Positions 1 to 10,871 are shown, counted from the stretch's first letter. The stretch: DNA of 64,000 nucleotides from Pseudonocardia kunmingensis (GCF_006716445.1 NZ_VFPA01000001.1:868001-932000), one strand, 5' to 3'. Numbers and translations: made by a program. Notes: generated by a model from the letters alone, not told the origin.

Positions 1-275
1 TCCTGCCGCTGGATCTGCTGCGTGGGCGGGGAGACCGGCGACATCGTCGCCGGCGGCCGCGACCGCGCCTCCTCCAGGTCGGCCTGTGCGTTCCCGAGTC
101 GCTGCTCGAGCTGGGAGACCTGCTCGCGCAGGTCCTCGTTCTCCTCGATCAGGCGAGCCAGCTCGGCCTCGACCAGGTCGAGGAACGCGTCGACCTCGTC
201 CTCGTTGTACCCCCGCTTCCCAATCGGGGGCTTGCTGAACGCGACGTTGTGAACGTCGGCGGGCGTCAGCGGCAT
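1..275 (-). CDS. wag31: DivIVA/Wag31 polar growth protein, N-terminal part (runs off the window)
   Basis: The protein starts [20 protein letters not shown] and continues with [12 protein letters not shown] and a run of heptad-type residues ([19 protein letters not shown]). This is the DivIVA membrane-binding domain followed by the first coiled coil. In actinobacteria this protein marks the cell poles and directs apical peptidoglycan synthesis. The ATG at 275 follows a clear AGGTGA ribosome-binding site. Only about 91 residues are present because the gene leaves the window at base 1. It is the last dcw-cluster gene seen here, as in mycobacteria. Identification is firm; the length is unknown. 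Confidence 0.95.
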   Translation of the reverse strand, partial: MPLTPADVHNVAFSKPPIGKRGYNEDEVDAFLDLVEAELARLIEENEDLREQVSQLEQRLGNAQADLEEARSRPPATMSPVSPPTQQIQRQ

Positions 276-322
276 CGGATCACCTCATGCAGTCCTCGGC
301 GGCGGCACCGTGTGACTGGGGC

Positions 323-616
323 TCACATCGGCGTCGGCTGGGCAACGCTCATCAGTATGAACACGACCAGCAGTAGAACCATAATCGACAAGTCCAGCCC
401 CACGCCGCCGATCCGGACGACGGGGATCACTCTCCGCAACAACTTCACAGGCGGGTCGGTGGCTGTGAAGATCAGCTCGAGAGCGACGGCGCTCGGACCC
501 GCCGGCACCCACTGGCGCGCGAAGCTCCGTACGAGCTCCACCACGATCCGCCCGATGAGCAGGAGCCAGAAGAAGAACAGCACGTAGTAGAGGACGAACT
601 GGATGGCGAGGGGCAC
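323..616 (-). CDS. YggT family integral membrane protein
   Basis: A 97-residue protein with two hydrophobic segments, one near residues 5-25 and one near 75-93. Between them lies the conserved PPVKLLRRVIPVVRIGGVGLDLS region typical of the YggT family. Its place between sepF and wag31 is conserved in actinobacteria and many Gram-positives. The family has no settled biochemical role; osmotic tolerance and a part in membrane or division processes have been suggested. A GTG start is used. It is probably co-transcribed with sepF upstream and wag31 downstream. Confidence 0.9.
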   Translation of the reverse strand: MPLAIQFVLYYVLFFFWLLLIGRIVVELVRSFARQWVPAGPSAVALELIFTATDPPVKLLRRVIPVVRIGGVGLDLSIMVLLLVVFILMSVAQPTPM

Positions 617-643
617 GTCGCCGATCCTAGCGGCGCCTGCTCG

Positions 644-1384
644 TCACTCCGCCCGGAAGCCGCGCTCCGTGTCGCCGCGGGTGCCCGAGACGCTGCGCTG
701 CGCGAGCATGCGGGCGTCGTCGGCCGACACCTCGACGTCCGCGGGAGTGAGCAGGAATACCCGGTTGGTGACCTTGTCGAACCCGCCGTGCAGCGCGAAC
801 ACCAGTCCGGCGGCGAAGTCGACCAGGCGCTTGGCCTCGGCCGCCTCGAGCTCGGTGAGGTTCATGATCACGGGGACGCCGCTGCGGTAGCGCTCGCCGA
901 TGGTGCGGGCGTCCCGGTAGCTGCGGGGCTGCAGCGTCGTGATGCGCCCCAGGGCGGCGGCCCCGGTGGCGGGACGTTCCCGCTGCTCAGGGACGGCGGT
1001 CGGCACCGGCGCCACCGACCGCAGGGGCTCCTGCAGCCCGACCTCGGGGTCGATGGCGAGCGCGCCCCGCACGGGCGACGGCCCCGCCGCGGACGGGCCG
1101 CGCGAGGCCGCGCGCTCCGCCGCCACGGGGTGCGGCGAGCGCCGGTCCCACTCGTCGTCGTAGCGGTCCTGCCGGTCCTGCCGGTCCTGCCGGTCGCGCC
1201 GGTCACCGGTGGCCTCGTCCTCGTAGGCGAACCGGTCGTCCCAGCGCTCGTTGGCGTAGTCGCGGAGGCTCCGGTCGCGGCGCGGATCCGCGTAGCGGTC
1301 GGCGAACGGCTCGTCGGCGTACTCGCCCAGCTCCTCGGCGGGCACCATGCCGAAGTAGGCCTTGAGCCGGTACATCGCGCCCAT
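644..1384 (-). CDS. sepF: SepF, FtsZ-ring membrane anchor
   Basis: SepF binds the FtsZ C-terminal peptide and tethers the Z ring to the membrane; actinobacteria lack FtsA and ZipA. The 246-residue form begins MGAMYRLKAYFGMVP, an amphipathic membrane-targeting start, and the ATG at 1384 has GGGAG five bases upstream. A start 15 bases further out has no better site. Residues of about 45-145 are an acidic/arginine-rich linker containing a tandem DRQ repeat. The C-terminal domain (LQPRSYRDARTIGERYRSG, then VIMNLTELEAAEAKRLVDF and FLLTPADVEV) is the SepF fold. It lies two genes from wag31 and three from ftsZ, the usual position. Confidence 0.95.
   Translation of the reverse strand: MGAMYRLKAYFGMVPAEELGEYADEPFADRYADPRRDRSLRDYANERWDDRFAYEDEATGDRRDRQDRQDRQDRYDDEWDRRSPHPVAAERAASRGPSAAGPSPVRGALAIDPEVGLQEPLRSVAPVPTAVPEQRERPATGAAALGRITTLQPRSYRDARTIGERYRSGVPVIMNLTELEAAEAKRLVDFAAGLVFALHGGFDKVTNRVFLLTPADVEVSADDARMLAQRSVSGTRGDTERGFRAE
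1164..1199 (-). repeat. 9-bp tandem repeat inside sepF
   Basis: Three exact copies of CGGTCCTGC (1164-1190) are followed by a diverged copy, CGGTCGCGC. They encode a DRQ-type tripeptide repeat in the disordered linker of SepF. The unit keeps frame, so changes in copy number would lengthen or shorten the linker without breaking the gene. Confidence 0.8.
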
Positions 1385-1445
1385 CCGCGCTCCCATCATC
1401 GACTGCCCCCGACAGCCGGCCGCGCAGGTGGGCGGCGGCCGACGA

Positions 1446-2177
1446 TCACCGCGAGGTTAACGGTCGGTCCCCCACAAGGGCCGTTCCGACACGCACGACA
1501 CCCGATCCGTGCCTGATCGCGACTTCGAGGTCGCCGCTCATGCCGGCCGAGAGGACCGTGGCCTGCGGAAACTCGGCGCGCAGGCGGGCGGCGGCCGCGG
1601 CGATGGCTCCGAACGCCACGTCCGGGTCAGCGCCGAGCGGCGCGACGGCCATCATCCCGGCGAGCTGCAGCCCGGCGCACGAGGCGACGTGTTCGGCGAG
1701 CGGGCCGAGCCCGTCCCGGGGCACCCCACCGCGCTGCGGGTCCCCGTCGACGCTGAACTGCACCAGAACCGGTAACCGATCGGTGCGCCCACCGGTCTCC
1801 TGGTCGCGCCGTACGGCCGCGTCCAGGGCGTCGGCCAGCCGGACCGAGTCGACCGATTCCACCCGGTCGGCCCAGCGCACCACCGCTCGCGCCTTGTTCC
1901 TCTGCAGGCTCCCGACGAAGTGCCATCGGGGATGCGCGTCGGGGCGCAGCCCGGCAACGGCCTCGACCTTGGCCCCGGCCTCCTGCACCCGGTTCTCCGC
2001 GAACGCGGTGAGACCGAGGTCCAGCAGGACCGCGACGTCCTCGGCGGGCACCGTCTTCGTGACGGCCAGCATCTCGACCGAGGCGGGGTCACGGCCCGCG
2101 GCAGCGCAGGCGGCGGCGATCCGCTCCCGCACGGCGGCGAGGCGCCGCGCGAGCTCATCACGGCGCTCGGCGCTCAC
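1446..2177 (-). CDS. YggS/PROSC family pyridoxal-phosphate homeostasis protein
   Basis: A single-domain alanine-racemase-fold protein that binds PLP and is thought to buffer its supply; no catalytic activity is established for the family. The PLP lysine lies in MLAVTKTVP, followed by AENRVQEAGAK, WHFVGSLQRNKAR and the phosphate-binding end LSAGMSGDLEVAIRHGSGVVRVGTALVG. The GTG at 2177 is chosen because GGAG lies eight bases upstream; a GTG at 2207 has no such site. This gives 243 residues. Position between pgeF and sepF is the conserved one. Confidence 0.92.
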   Translation of the reverse strand: MSAERRDELARRLAAVRERIAAACAAAGRDPASVEMLAVTKTVPAEDVAVLLDLGLTAFAENRVQEAGAKVEAVAGLRPDAHPRWHFVGSLQRNKARAVVRWADRVESVDSVRLADALDAAVRRDQETGGRTDRLPVLVQFSVDGDPQRGGVPRDGLGPLAEHVASCAGLQLAGMMAVAPLGADPDVAFGAIAAAAARLRAEFPQATVLSAGMSGDLEVAIRHGSGVVRVGTALVGDRPLTSR

Positions 2178-2262
2178 GGGCGGGGCTCCGGCTCGTACGA
2201 ACGGCACACCCGTACAGACCTATCGGACGGGCGGCGCGTTCGTCCAACGCCGGGCGTGCACC

Positions 2263-3015
2263 TCACCGCGGGTCGAGCCAGGTGATCGCCGCCTGACGGC
2301 CGCTGCGGGGGTCGCGGCGGTGGCTGTAGAGGTCCGGGGTCTCGCGGGTGCAGCGCGGGTCGCCGCCGATGCGGGCCACGCCGAGCTCGGTGAGCTGGTG
2401 GTACAGGCCGGCCCGCAGGTCGAGTCCGGGGGTACCGCGCCTCGTGCGCACGGCGCTGCCCGGCAGGCGCGCGTCCACCTCGGCGCGCAGGGCGGCAGGC
2501 ACCTCGTAGCAGCCACCGCAGATCGCGGGACCGAGCAGGACCTCGAGCGCGCCCGCCCGGGCGCCGAGCGCCTCCATCGCCGCCACCGTGGCCGGCAGCA
2601 CCCCGGCCGCCGCCCCGACGCGCCCGGCGTGGGCGGCGCCCACCACCCCGGCGCCGGGGTCCGCCAGGAGCACGGGCACGCAGTCGGCCGCCAGTACGGC
2701 GAGCCCGACACCCGGCAGGGCGGTGACGGCCGCGTCGGTGGCCGGGACGTCCGCGGCGTCGGCGGCGGGCACGGCGTCGATCGTGGCCACGCGCGTGCCG
2801 TGCACCTGCTCGAGGAACACGACCGGCACCCCGAGCTCGGCGCGCAGCCGTGCCCGGTTGGCGGCCACGGCCGCAGGCTCGTCCCCCACGGAGGCGGAGA
2901 GGTTGAACGAGGCGAAGCCTCCCCGGGACCGGCCGCCCGCACGCGTGCTCACCACGCGCCGGACCCGCCCACCCCGGCTCACGCCTCCGCCCGGCGTCGT
3001 CGGTTCGCTGCGCAC
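2263..3015 (-). CDS. pgeF: PgeF-type purine nucleoside phosphorylase / laccase-domain protein (YfiH family)
   Basis: A 250-residue protein of the family once called multicopper polyphenol oxidase. Characterised members act on purine nucleosides, and E. coli PgeF edits mis-incorporated L-Ser in UDP-MurNAc peptides, which suits its place next to ftsZ and the mur genes. Metal ligands are visible in EQVHGT, LAADCVPVL and GAAHAGRVG. The usual tryptophan of AHAGWRG is replaced here, as in other actinobacterial members. GPAICGGCYEV and YSHRRD near the end complete the signature. The start is uncertain: GTG at 3015 or one about 33 bases inside. The gap to ftsZ is 31 bp. Confidence 0.88.
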   Translation of the reverse strand: MRSEPTTPGGGVSRGGRVRRVVSTRAGGRSRGGFASFNLSASVGDEPAAVAANRARLRAELGVPVVFLEQVHGTRVATIDAVPAADAADVPATDAAVTALPGVGLAVLAADCVPVLLADPGAGVVGAAHAGRVGAAAGVLPATVAAMEALGARAGALEVLLGPAICGGCYEVPAALRAEVDARLPGSAVRTRRGTPGLDLRAGLYHQLTELGVARIGGDPRCTRETPDLYSHRRDPRSGRQAAITWLDPR

Positions 3016-3046
3016 GGCTTCGCCCGGGGTCGTCGGTCGGACCCGC

Positions 3047-4591
3047 TCAGCGCTTCATGAACGGCGGCACGTCGACGTCGTCGTCGAGATCGGTCACGTC
3101 CACCGGCTGCGTGTACACCGGGCGCTCGGGCGCCGGGTGGCGCTGCGGCTCGGGCTCGTACGCGGCCTCCCGGCGCAGCGGCTCCGGCTGGCGGGGCGCA
3201 GGGGCGTACCCGCCCGGCTGGGCGGCCGGGGCCGCGGGGGGCAGGGTGCCGGCCTGGTTCGGCGTGGGCGGAGCGCTCGGCGCCGCGGGCGGCGGCGCCG
3301 GGGCCTGGTGCACCGGCGGCGGGACGTGGGCGGCCGGTGCGGTCGGCGGCGCGGGTGCGGCCTGCGGCGCCGGCGCGGCAGCGGGACGCCCGTTGCCCGC
3401 GGTGGCGGGGCTGCCGTTCCCGTAGCCGGTGCCGCCCGGGTTCCCGTTCTGGGCCGCGGTGCCCGGCGGCGTCCCCGTGCCCGTGGACGCCGAGGCGCCC
3501 GCCGCGGGCGCCGCGCCGTTGCCGGCGGGCTGGCCCGCGGGCGCGGTGTTCCCGCTCACCCCCGACGCGATCACGCCCGCACCGGAGGACTGCTGCTTCT
3601 CCGGGGACCGGAACGCGGTGGGCTCCAGCTTCTTGTGCGTGGGACCGCCTGCCTCGAACCCGGCCGCGATGACCGTGACGCGCACCTCGTCGCCGAGGGA
3701 GTCGTCGATCACCGTGCCGAAGATGATGTTGGCCTCGGGGTGGGCGGCCTCCTGGACCAGCGACGCCGCCTCGTTGATCTCGAACAGCCCGAGGTCGGAG
3801 CCGCCCGCGATGGAGAGCAGCACGCCCTGCGCGCCGTCCATCGAGGCCTCCAGCAACGGCGAGTTGATGGCCTTGCCTGCGGCCTGCACCGCCCTGCCCT
3901 CGCCGCGCGAGGACCCGATGCCCATCAGCGCGCTGCCCGCGTTGGACATGACCGACTTGACGTCGGCGAAGTCGAGGTTGATCAGACCCGGCGTCGTGAT
4001 CAGGTTGGTGATGCCCTGGACACCGGAGAGCAGCACCTCGTCGGCGGAGCGGAACGCGTCCATCAGGGACACGCCCACGTCGCCCAGCTGCAGCAGCCGG
4101 TCGTTCGGGATCACGATGAGGGTGTCGCACTCGTTGCGCAGCGACTGGACGCCGTCCTCGGCCTGCCCGGCGCGACGGCGACCCTCGAACGTGAACGGCC
4201 GGGTGACCACGCCGATCGTCAGCGCGCCGAGCTTGCGCGCGATCGACGCGACCACCGGCGCGCCACCGGTGCCGGTGCCGCCGCCCTCCCCCGCCGTGAC
4301 GAAGACCATGTCGGCCCCCTTGAGGACCTCCTCGATCTCCTCGCGGTGGTCCTCGGCGGCCTTCCGGCCGACCTCGGGGTTGGCGCCGGCGCCGAGGCCG
4401 CGCGTGAGCTCGCGACCGATGTCGAGCTTGACGTCGGCGTCGGACATCAGGAGGGCCTGTGCGTCCGTGTTCACCGCGATGAACTCGACGCCCTTCAGGC
4501 CCACCTCGATCATGCGGTTGACGGCGTTCACGCCGCCGCCACCGATGCCGACGACCTTGATCACGGCCAGGTAGTTGTGCGGGGGCGTCAT
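3047..4591 (-). CDS. ftsZ: FtsZ, tubulin-like division GTPase
   Basis: Polymerises into the Z ring. The GTP-binding N-domain has [13 protein letters not shown], the T3 loop, the tubulin signature GGGTGTG near residues 101-107, and NDRLL; the synergy loop follows with the activating aspartate in [11 protein letters not shown]. Residues of about 320-500 form an unusually long Pro/Ala/Gly-rich linker, so the protein reaches 514 residues against about 380 in mycobacteria. The tail [12 protein letters not shown] is the conserved peptide that SepF binds. The ATG at 4591 ([15 protein letters not shown]) has GGAAGG upstream and matches relatives; an in-frame start 51 bases further out is unlikely. 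Confidence 0.97.
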   Translation of the reverse strand: MTPPHNYLAVIKVVGIGGGGVNAVNRMIEVGLKGVEFIAVNTDAQALLMSDADVKLDIGRELTRGLGAGANPEVGRKAAEDHREEIEEVLKGADMVFVTAGEGGGTGTGGAPVVASIARKLGALTIGVVTRPFTFEGRRRAGQAEDGVQSLRNECDTLIVIPNDRLLQLGDVGVSLMDAFRSADEVLLSGVQGITNLITTPGLINLDFADVKSVMSNAGSALMGIGSSRGEGRAVQAAGKAINSPLLEASMDGAQGVLLSIAGGSDLGLFEINEAASLVQEAAHPEANIIFGTVIDDSLGDEVRVTVIAAGFEAGGPTHKKLEPTAFRSPEKQQSSGAGVIASGVSGNTAPAGQPAGNGAAPAAGASASTGTGTPPGTAAQNGNPGGTGYGNGSPATAGNGRPAAAPAPQAAPAPPTAPAAHVPPPVHQAPAPPPAAPSAPPTPNQAGTLPPAAPAAQPGGYAPAPRQPEPLRREAAYEPEPQRHPAPERPVYTQPVDVTDLDDDVDVPPFMKR

Positions 4592-4651
4592 ATGGCGCAC
4601 CTTCCAGTCCAGCTCGGGTCCGTCCCCGGGGGTCCGGGCCATCAGGGGGGA

Positions 4652-4680
4652 ACGCTAGGTCTCGTACCGGTCTCGGTCCA
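4652..4680 (-). promoter_or_regulatory. Candidate ftsZ promoter
   Basis: Read on the minus strand: TGGACC at 4680-4675, a 17-base spacer, then TAGCGT at 4657-4652. This is an acceptable sigma-70-type pair in the 230-bp gap between ftsQ and ftsZ, where extra ftsZ promoters are usual. Transcription would begin near 4645, about 54 bases ahead of the ATG. The -35 differs from TTGACA at two positions, so this is a prediction only. Confidence 0.4.
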
Positions 4681-4821
4681 GCAGGCGCGCCGCACGCGCG
4701 CCAGCCCCCAACCGGGTCGATCTTCGCGTCCTGATCTTCCCCTGCACCCGCCGCGGACGCACCGGCGGGGGCGTGTCATCACCACGTCGGGTGGTGCGGC
4801 GCTGGGCGCAGGGGTCTCGCT

Positions 4822-5628
4822 TCAGCGGCGGATCGTGGGCAGGTCGGGGCTCGTCACGTCGTAGACGGTGCCGGGCTGGGTGAGCAGGGCGCTGAGCGCG
4901 GCCGCCTTCTCGCCCGCCCGCTCCGGGGCGCCCCAGCGCACCTCCTCCCCACCGGCCATGACGAGCGTCACCTGGCCCGGGGCGCCCGGCACCGACACGG
5001 TGGCGCCCACGGAGTCGACCTGCGCGCGCAGCGAGTCGGGCAGCGCCGCGAGCACCCCGACGGCGGCGACCGTGGCGGGGTCGCCGGATCGCGGCGCGGT
5101 CGTGAGGCGGGGCAGGTCGGCAGGACCGGCGCCGTGGTAGACGACGCCGGTGCGGTCGACGAGCGCGGGGCCCTGCGCCGTGGTGACGGTGGCCACCGGC
5201 ACCCGCTCGGTGATCGTGACCGTGAGGGTGTGCGGCCAGGACCGATCGACGTGCACCGACTCCACCGGCGGCAGCCGGGCCACCCGCGTGGCCACGGCGG
5301 CGGTGTCGACGGCGGCGAGCGGGCCGCCCGGCGCGACGGCGGCCGCGGCGCGCACGTCCGCCTCCGCCACCGTGGCGGCGCCCGCGACGCGGACCTCCTC
5401 GACGTCGAACAGCCCCGCGTCGTACAGCAGCACGCGGGCGCCGAGCCCGAGCCCGACGAGCAGCACCAGCCCGATCAGCAGCGCGGCCAGCCGCCTGCGC
5501 CGGTACCGCGCCTTCGACACCGGGCGGGCCGGGGGGCGCTCCGGGTCGCGCGGCGGCCGCGCGGCGGGCCGCTCGGCGACCGCGCGCTCGGGGCCGCGGC
5601 GGCCGCGGGTGCCGCCCGGCCGCGTCAC
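4822..5628 (-). CDS. ftsQ: FtsQ/DivIB divisome protein
   Basis: A bitopic protein of 268 residues: a basic proline-rich cytoplasmic tail (about 1-45), one membrane segment ([22 protein letters not shown]), a POTRA domain starting [23 protein letters not shown], and the FtsQ beta domain ([22 protein letters not shown]). FtsQ links early division proteins with FtsB/FtsL and the septal synthase. Its GTG start overlaps the murC stop by 4 bp (GTGA) and has GGAGGG upstream, so it is translationally coupled to murC. Confidence 0.93.
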   Translation of the reverse strand: MTRPGGTRGRRGPERAVAERPAARPPRDPERPPARPVSKARYRRRRLAALLIGLVLLVGLGLGARVLLYDAGLFDVEEVRVAGAATVAEADVRAAAAVAPGGPLAAVDTAAVATRVARLPPVESVHVDRSWPHTLTVTITERVPVATVTTAQGPALVDRTGVVYHGAGPADLPRLTTAPRSGDPATVAAVGVLAALPDSLRAQVDSVGATVSVPGAPGQVTLVMAGGEEVRWGAPERAGEKAAALSALLTQPGTVYDVTSPDLPTIRR

Positions 5629-7022
5629 GAACCCTCCCGCTGCTCCAGCTCCCGCAGGATCTCCGGAGCGAGCACGGTGATGTCACCGGCGCCCATCGTG
5701 ACGACGAGGTCGCCGGGCGCGGCCAGCCCCGCCACCACGGCGGGCACGTCCTCCCACCGGGGCACGAACCGGACCCGCTCCGCCGGGAGGGGCACGGCCT
5801 CGGCGATCAGCGCGCCGCTCACCCCGGGCACCGGGTCCTCGCGGGCGCCGTACACGTCCAGGACGACGACCTCGTCGGCGATCCCGAGCGCGGACCCGAA
5901 CTCGGCGGCGAACTGGCGGGTGCGGGAGTAGAGGTGCGGCTGGAACGCCACGAGGACGCGCCCGCGCCCGTCCGCCACCTCGCGCGCGGCCCGCAGCTGC
6001 GCCGCGACCTTGCTCGGGTGGTGGGCGTAGTCGTCGTAGACGGCCACGCCCGCGGCCCGGCCGCGGAACTCGAACCGGCGCCGCACCCCGTCGAAGGCCG
6101 CCAGCCCGGCCAGCAGGCCGTCGACCCCGGCGCCCAGCTCCACACCGGCGAGCAGGGCACCCAGCGCGTTGAGCGCCATGTGCTCGCCGGGCACGGCCAG
6201 GCGCAGGAGGTACTCGCGGCCGTCGTGGTGCAACGCCACGCGGGCACCGGAGCCGTCCGGGCGGAAGTCGGTGAGCTGGGCGTCGGCCGCGGCGTGCCGC
6301 CCGTAGCGGCGCACGCGGATGCCGCGCTCCTGCGCCCGGTCGGCGAGCGCGGCGGCGCCCGGGTCGTCGGCGCAGGCCACGAGCGCGCCACCGGGCGCGA
6401 TGCGGCCCAGGAACTCGTCGAACGCGGCGACGTAGGCCTCCGCGCTGCCGTAGTGGTCGAGGTGGTCGGCCTCCACGTTCGTGACCACCGCGACCGACGG
6501 CGAGAAGGCGAGGAACGACGCGTCGCTCTCGTCGGCCTCCACCACGAAGACGTCACCGCTGCCCTCGTGCGCGCCGGATCCGGACGCGGCCAGGTCCCCG
6601 CCGATGGCGAACGACGGGTCCAGCCCGCTGTGCTGCAGCGCGACGGTGAGCATCGACGTGGTCGACGTCTTGCCCGCCGTGCCCGTGACGGCGGCGAGCC
6701 GCCGCCCGGTGGTGAGAGCGGCCAGCGCCTGCGCCCGGTGCACGACGGCGAGCCCGCGCTCACGGGCCGCGCTGAGCTCGGGGTTCGTGGGGCGGATCGC
6801 CGAGGACACGACGACGGTGGCCGGCGCCTCGGGCAGGTGCGCGGCGTCGTGCCCGACCGCCACGTCGGCGCCCAGGGCGCGCAGCGCGAGCACGGTGCCG
6901 GAGTCCTTCGCGTCCGATCCGGACACCGCTGTGCCCCTGGCCAGCAGGATCCGCGCGATGCCGCTCATCCCGGCACCGCCGATCCCGATCAGGTGCACGC
7001 GGTCCGCGAGCTGGGCTGTCAT
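5625..7022 (-). CDS. murC: UDP-N-acetylmuramate-L-alanine ligase
   Basis: Adds L-Ala to UDP-MurNAc, the first amino acid of the stem peptide, using ATP. The N-terminal Rossmann motif is [13 protein letters not shown], the ATP loop is [13 protein letters not shown], the central domain has [12 protein letters not shown], and the C-terminal domain has YDDYAHHP and [10 protein letters not shown]. The ATG at 7022 overlaps the murG stop as ATGA and has GGAGG five bases upstream; a GTG 12 bases further out lacks one. Length is 465 residues, normal for MurC. Confidence 0.96.
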   Translation of the reverse strand: MTAQLADRVHLIGIGGAGMSGIARILLARGTAVSGSDAKDSGTVLALRALGADVAVGHDAAHLPEAPATVVVSSAIRPTNPELSAARERGLAVVHRAQALAALTTGRRLAAVTGTAGKTSTTSMLTVALQHSGLDPSFAIGGDLAASGSGAHEGSGDVFVVEADESDASFLAFSPSVAVVTNVEADHLDHYGSAEAYVAAFDEFLGRIAPGGALVACADDPGAAALADRAQERGIRVRRYGRHAAADAQLTDFRPDGSGARVALHHDGREYLLRLAVPGEHMALNALGALLAGVELGAGVDGLLAGLAAFDGVRRRFEFRGRAAGVAVYDDYAHHPSKVAAQLRAAREVADGRGRVLVAFQPHLYSRTRQFAAEFGSALGIADEVVVLDVYGAREDPVPGVSGALIAEAVPLPAERVRFVPRWEDVPAVVAGLAAPGDLVVTMGAGDITVLAPEILRELEQREGS

Positions 7023-8137
7023 CGTTCCCTCCACGGCCGCATCACCTCGGTCTGCGGTTCCGGTGCCGCGCCCACCAGCTCCAGCACCATGCGCGCCAGC
7101 CGGTCGGCCGCGTCGGCGTGCCCGGACGAGCGTGCGGCGCGGCCCGCGTCGGCCAGCCGGCGCGGGTCGTGCAGGAGCGGAACCAGCTCGGACGCCACCC
7201 GCTGCGGGGTCAGGTCGGCGTCGTCGACGAGCACGCCCCCGCCCGCGGCCACGACCGGGCGGGCGTTGAGCGCCTGCTCGCCGTTGCCGTGCGGCAGCGG
7301 CACGTAGACCGCGGGCAGCCCGACGGCCGACACCTCGGCGACGGTCGTGGCCCCGGCGCGGCAGAGCACGGCGTCGGCCGCCGCGTAGGCCAGGTCCATC
7401 CGCTCGATGTAGGGCACCCCGAGGTACCCGCGGGCCGGCGGGGCCGGCTCGCCGCTCTTGCCGTGGGCGTGCAGCACCGCGATGCCGGCGCGCAGCAGCT
7501 CGGGCAGCGCGGCGGCGACGGCGGTGTTGAGCGTGCGCGCGCCGAGCGAGCCGCCGAACACCAGCAGCACCGGCCCCTGCGGCGGCAGCCCGAAGAACTG
7601 CCGGGCCTGCGCGCGCAGCGCCTGGCGATCGAGCCCGGTGATCGAGCGCCGCAGCGGCATGCCGACCAGCTGCTCCTTCGGCAGGCCGGTGTCCGGCACG
7701 GCGGTGGCGACGATGTCGGCGAAACGGGCGCCGACCTTGTTGGCCAGGCCGGCCCGCGCGTTCGCCTCGTGCACGACGATCGGCACCCGGCCGCGCGCGC
7801 CCAGGTAGGCGGGTAGCGCGACGAAGCCGCCGAAGCCGACCACCGCGCCCGCGTCGACGGCGGCCAGCACCTCCCGGACCCGGGAGACCGCGGCGCGCAC
7901 CTTGCCGGGCAGGCGCAGCAGGTCGGCCGTGGGCTTGCGGGGCAGCGGCACCGGCGGGATCAGCTCGAGGGGGTAGCCGCGGGCCGGGATCAGCGTGGTG
8001 TCGAGGCCCTTCTCGGTGCCCAGCGCCGTGATCCGGGCGTCGGGCCGCAGCGCGCGCACGGCGTCGGCGACGGCCAGGGCGGGCTCGATGTGCCCGCCGC
8101 TCCCGCCGCCTGCGATGACGATGGAAGGGCCGGTCAT
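7019..8137 (-). CDS. murG: Lipid II synthase MurG (GlcNAc transferase)
   Basis: Transfers GlcNAc from UDP-GlcNAc to lipid I on the inner face of the membrane, giving lipid II. The 372-residue GT28 protein has the first glycine loop [19 protein letters not shown], the [12 protein letters not shown] helix, the second glycine loop [12 protein letters not shown], and the acceptor/UDP site [10 protein letters not shown] with [13 protein letters not shown]. The last segment is usually PxxxxxxxxQxxNA, so it is well conserved. It overlaps the ftsW stop by ATGA and is overlapped by murC in the same way. Confidence 0.96.
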   Translation of the reverse strand: MTGPSIVIAGGGSGGHIEPALAVADAVRALRPDARITALGTEKGLDTTLIPARGYPLELIPPVPLPRKPTADLLRLPGKVRAAVSRVREVLAAVDAGAVVGFGGFVALPAYLGARGRVPIVVHEANARAGLANKVGARFADIVATAVPDTGLPKEQLVGMPLRRSITGLDRQALRAQARQFFGLPPQGPVLLVFGGSLGARTLNTAVAAALPELLRAGIAVLHAHGKSGEPAPPARGYLGVPYIERMDLAYAAADAVLCRAGATTVAEVSAVGLPAVYVPLPHGNGEQALNARPVVAAGGGVLVDDADLTPQRVASELVPLLHDPRRLADAGRAARSSGHADAADRLARMVLELVGAAPEPQTEVMRPWRER

Positions 8138-9462
8138 CGGACCCGCCCCCGCTGCGGGGCCGAGCGCGCGACCGGCGCCCGGTAGGGCTGCGGGAGCGGC
8201 AGCCCCACGAACCGGGCCAGGCGGCCCTGGCCGTGCTGCTTGAGCGCCGCGATGGCCTCGGGTTCGTGGCGCGCCGCGTTGGCGAGCACCCCGAAGACGA
8301 ACATGGTGACCACGAGCGACGTGCCTCCCGAGGAGATCAACGGGAGCTGCAGCCCGGTCACCGGCAGCAGCCCCACGACGTAGCCGATGTTGATGGCGGC
8401 CTGCGCCACCAGCCAGGTGGTGGACGTCGCCACGACCAGGCGCAGCCACGGGTCGTTGCTGCGCGCGGCGATCCGGAAGCCGGTGTAGGCGAGCGTGGCG
8501 AACAGCGCCAGCACCGCGAATGCGCCGAGGAAGCCGAGCTCCTCGGTGACGATCGCGAAGATGAAGTCGTTGTGGGCGTTGGGCAGGTAGCTCCACTTGG
8601 CGCGGCCCTGCCCCAGCCCCTGGCCGAACAGCCCGCCGTCGGCGAGGGAGTACAGCGCCTGCCGGGCCTGGAACCCGGCCTCCTGCGGGTCGGCGCTCTC
8701 CGGCGAGAGGAAGGCGGTGATGCGGCTCATCCGGTACTCCGCGGTGAGCGCCAGCACGACCGCCCCCGCGAGCGCGCCCCCGCTGAGGGTGAGGATCAGC
8801 CGCATCGGGGCGCCGCCGAAGAACAGCAGGGCGATCAGCACGATGCCCAGCGAGATCGTCATGCCCAGGTCGGGCTGCAGCACCAGCAGCGTGAGCAGCA
8901 CTGCCGTGACGGGGACGACCGGCGAGAGCGCGTACTTCCAGCGGTGCATCACGGCGACCCGCGCGACGAGCACGTGCGCGCCCCACATCGTCAGCGCCAC
9001 CTTCACCGCCTCGGAGGGCTGCACCGAGAACGAGCCGACGGCGAACCAGGCGCGCGAGCCGTTGCGGGTCTCGCCGAGGAACAGCACCGCCACCAGCGAC
9101 AGCACGCCGACGACGAGCGCGGCGGGCGCGAGCGATCGCAGCCGGCGCGGGGAGATGCGCAGGCCCAGCCAGAACATCAGCAGGCCGGGCACGCAGAACA
9201 TCAGCTGCCGGGTGAACACCGAGTAGGACGACCCGCCCGCGGTGAGCGACTCCACCGACGACGCCGAGAGCACCATGACCAGCCCGAACAGCGTGAGCAG
9301 GCCGAACACGCCGAGCACGAGGTGCAGCGAGGTGAGCGGGCGGCGCAGCCACTGCCCGAGCGCGATGACGGTGCGGCCGACCGCGAGGCGCAGCCCGTGC
9401 GGGCGGGTGCCGGCGCGGCCCCGCCGGGTCCGGCTCCCCCCGCGCGGCCACGGCACGCTCAC
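8134..9462 (-). CDS. ftsW: FtsW, septal peptidoglycan glycosyltransferase (SEDS family)
   Basis: A polytopic SEDS protein of 442 residues with about ten hydrophobic segments. It polymerises lipid II at the septum together with FtsI. Recognisable parts are [11 protein letters not shown] near the start, [52 protein letters not shown] and the end [15 protein letters not shown]. The GTG start overlaps the murD stop (GTGA). A C-terminal extension after the last helix is Arg/Pro-rich. Location between murD and murG is standard. Confidence 0.95.
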   Translation of the reverse strand: MSVPWPRGGSRTRRGRAGTRPHGLRLAVGRTVIALGQWLRRPLTSLHLVLGVFGLLTLFGLVMVLSASSVESLTAGGSSYSVFTRQLMFCVPGLLMFWLGLRISPRRLRSLAPAALVVGVLSLVAVLFLGETRNGSRAWFAVGSFSVQPSEAVKVALTMWGAHVLVARVAVMHRWKYALSPVVPVTAVLLTLLVLQPDLGMTISLGIVLIALLFFGGAPMRLILTLSGGALAGAVVLALTAEYRMSRITAFLSPESADPQEAGFQARQALYSLADGGLFGQGLGQGRAKWSYLPNAHNDFIFAIVTEELGFLGAFAVLALFATLAYTGFRIAARSNDPWLRLVVATSTTWLVAQAAINIGYVVGLLPVTGLQLPLISSGGTSLVVTMFVFGVLANAARHEPEAIAALKQHGQGRLARFVGLPLPQPYRAPVARSAPQRGRVR

Positions 9463-10871
9463 GACGCGGGTTCCCGCGCGGATCCCAGCGCGCTCGCCGC
9501 CTCCGCGAAGCGCCGGCCCCGTTCGGCGTAGTCGGAGAACTGGTCCATCGACGCGGCGGCCGGGGCGAGCAGGACGACGTCGCCCGGCCGGGCGAGGGCG
9601 GCGGCGCGCCGCACGGCGGTCGTCATGACGTCGGCGCTCATGCCGTCATCGTCACCCGGCACCACCTCCGCGACGGGGAGGTCGGGCGCGTGTCGCGCGA
9701 GGGCGGCGAGGATCTCGGCGCGGTCGGTGCCGATCACCACGGCCGCGCGCAGGCCCCGGGCGTGCCGCGCGACGAGCTCGTCCACGGAGGCGCCCTTCAG
9801 CAGGCCGCCCACGACCCAGACGACGGGGTGGGGCGCCTGCGCGGCGAGCGAGGCGGCGGCGGCGTGCGGGTTGGTTGCCTTGGAGTCGTCGAGGTAGCGC
9901 ACCCCGTCGACCGTGGCGACCACGCCGCCGCGGTGCGGCCCCGGCCGGAAGTCGTCCAGGCCGGCGCGCACGGCGTCCGGGCCGACGCCCGCGGCGCGGG
10001 CCAGCGCGGCGGCGGCGAGCGCGTCGGCGATGCCGGGCGCCCCGCCCGGGTGCACCGCGGCGGCGTCGACGAGCGCCCGCCCGTCGCGGTCGCCGTGGTC
10101 GCCGAAGGCGCGGTCGACGAGCACCCCGTCGACGACGCCGAGCTGGCCCGGTCCGGGCGTGCCGAGGGTGACCCCGACCCGGCGCGGCGCGGGTGCCTCG
10201 GCGAGCAGGGCCGCCGCCGTGGGGTCGTCGATCCCGGCGACGGCGACGTCCGCCCGCAGCGCCTGCGCCTTGGCCGCGGCGTAGGCGGCGAACGAGCCGT
10301 GCCAGTCGAGGTGGTCGTCGGCGACGTTGAGGACGCAGCCCGCGTGCGGCCGGATCGACGGCGACCAGTGCAGCTGGAAGCTCGACAGCTCCACGGCGAG
10401 CAGCTCGTGGCCCATCCGGACCGCCTCGACCACCGGGTACCCGATGTTCCCGCAGGCCACGGCGTCACGTCCGGCGGCGCGCAGGATGGCGGCGAGCATC
10501 CCGGTGGTGGTGGTCTTGCCGTTGGTGCCGGTGACCGCGAGCCAGACCGGCGGCCGCTCCCGCGCCTGCCCGAGCCACCAGGCCAGCTCCGGCTCCCCCA
10601 CCAGCGGCACCCCCGCGGCGGCGGCCGCCGCGACGAGCGGGTGGTCGGGACGGCGCCCCGGGGAGGTGACGACGAGCGCGGTGCCGTCCGGCACGGCGTC
10701 CGGGTCCCCGCCCGGCTGCGCGCCGGGCGGCAGGTCGGCGAGCGCGGCCTCGCGCGCGTCGGTGACGGTGACGCGGGCACAGACCTCGACCAGCGCGGCG
10801 GCGGCGGCGAGACCGGAGACCCCGGCCCCGGCCACGAGCACCGGCGCGCCGGACAGCTCGTCGGGCGTCAT
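9459..10871 (-). CDS. murD: UDP-N-acetylmuramoyl-L-alanine-D-glutamate ligase
   Basis: Adds D-Glu to UDP-MurNAc-L-Ala. The 470-residue protein has a Rossmann-like start ([19 protein letters not shown]), the ATP loop [34 protein letters not shown] in the central domain, and [17 protein letters not shown] followed by [16 protein letters not shown] in the C-terminal domain. The ATG start has GGGAG about twelve bases upstream. It is separated from mraY by 103 bp, the largest gap inside the murE-to-ftsQ run. Confidence 0.95.
   Translation of the reverse strand: MTPDELSGAPVLVAGAGVSGLAAAAALVEVCARVTVTDAREAALADLPPGAQPGGDPDAVPDGTALVVTSPGRRPDHPLVAAAAAAGVPLVGEPELAWWLGQARERPPVWLAVTGTNGKTTTTGMLAAILRAAGRDAVACGNIGYPVVEAVRMGHELLAVELSSFQLHWSPSIRPHAGCVLNVADDHLDWHGSFAAYAAAKAQALRADVAVAGIDDPTAAALLAEAPAPRRVGVTLGTPGPGQLGVVDGVLVDRAFGDHGDRDGRALVDAAAVHPGGAPGIADALAAAALARAAGVGPDAVRAGLDDFRPGPHRGGVVATVDGVRYLDDSKATNPHAAAASLAAQAPHPVVWVVGGLLKGASVDELVARHARGLRAAVVIGTDRAEILAALARHAPDLPVAEVVPGDDDGMSADVMTTAVRRAAALARPGDVVLLAPAAASMDQFSDYAERGRRFAEAASALGSAREPAS

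Noticed and set aside
1164..1199. CRISPR-like or mobile repeat in sepF
   Set aside because: The units are 9 bp, contiguous, in frame and code for a linker peptide; there are no spacers.
2588..4864. Long open frame on the plus strand opposite ftsZ and pgeF
   Set aside because: High GC keeps antisense frames open. Its product is Arg/Gly-rich with no family pattern, while ftsZ on the other strand is unmistakable.
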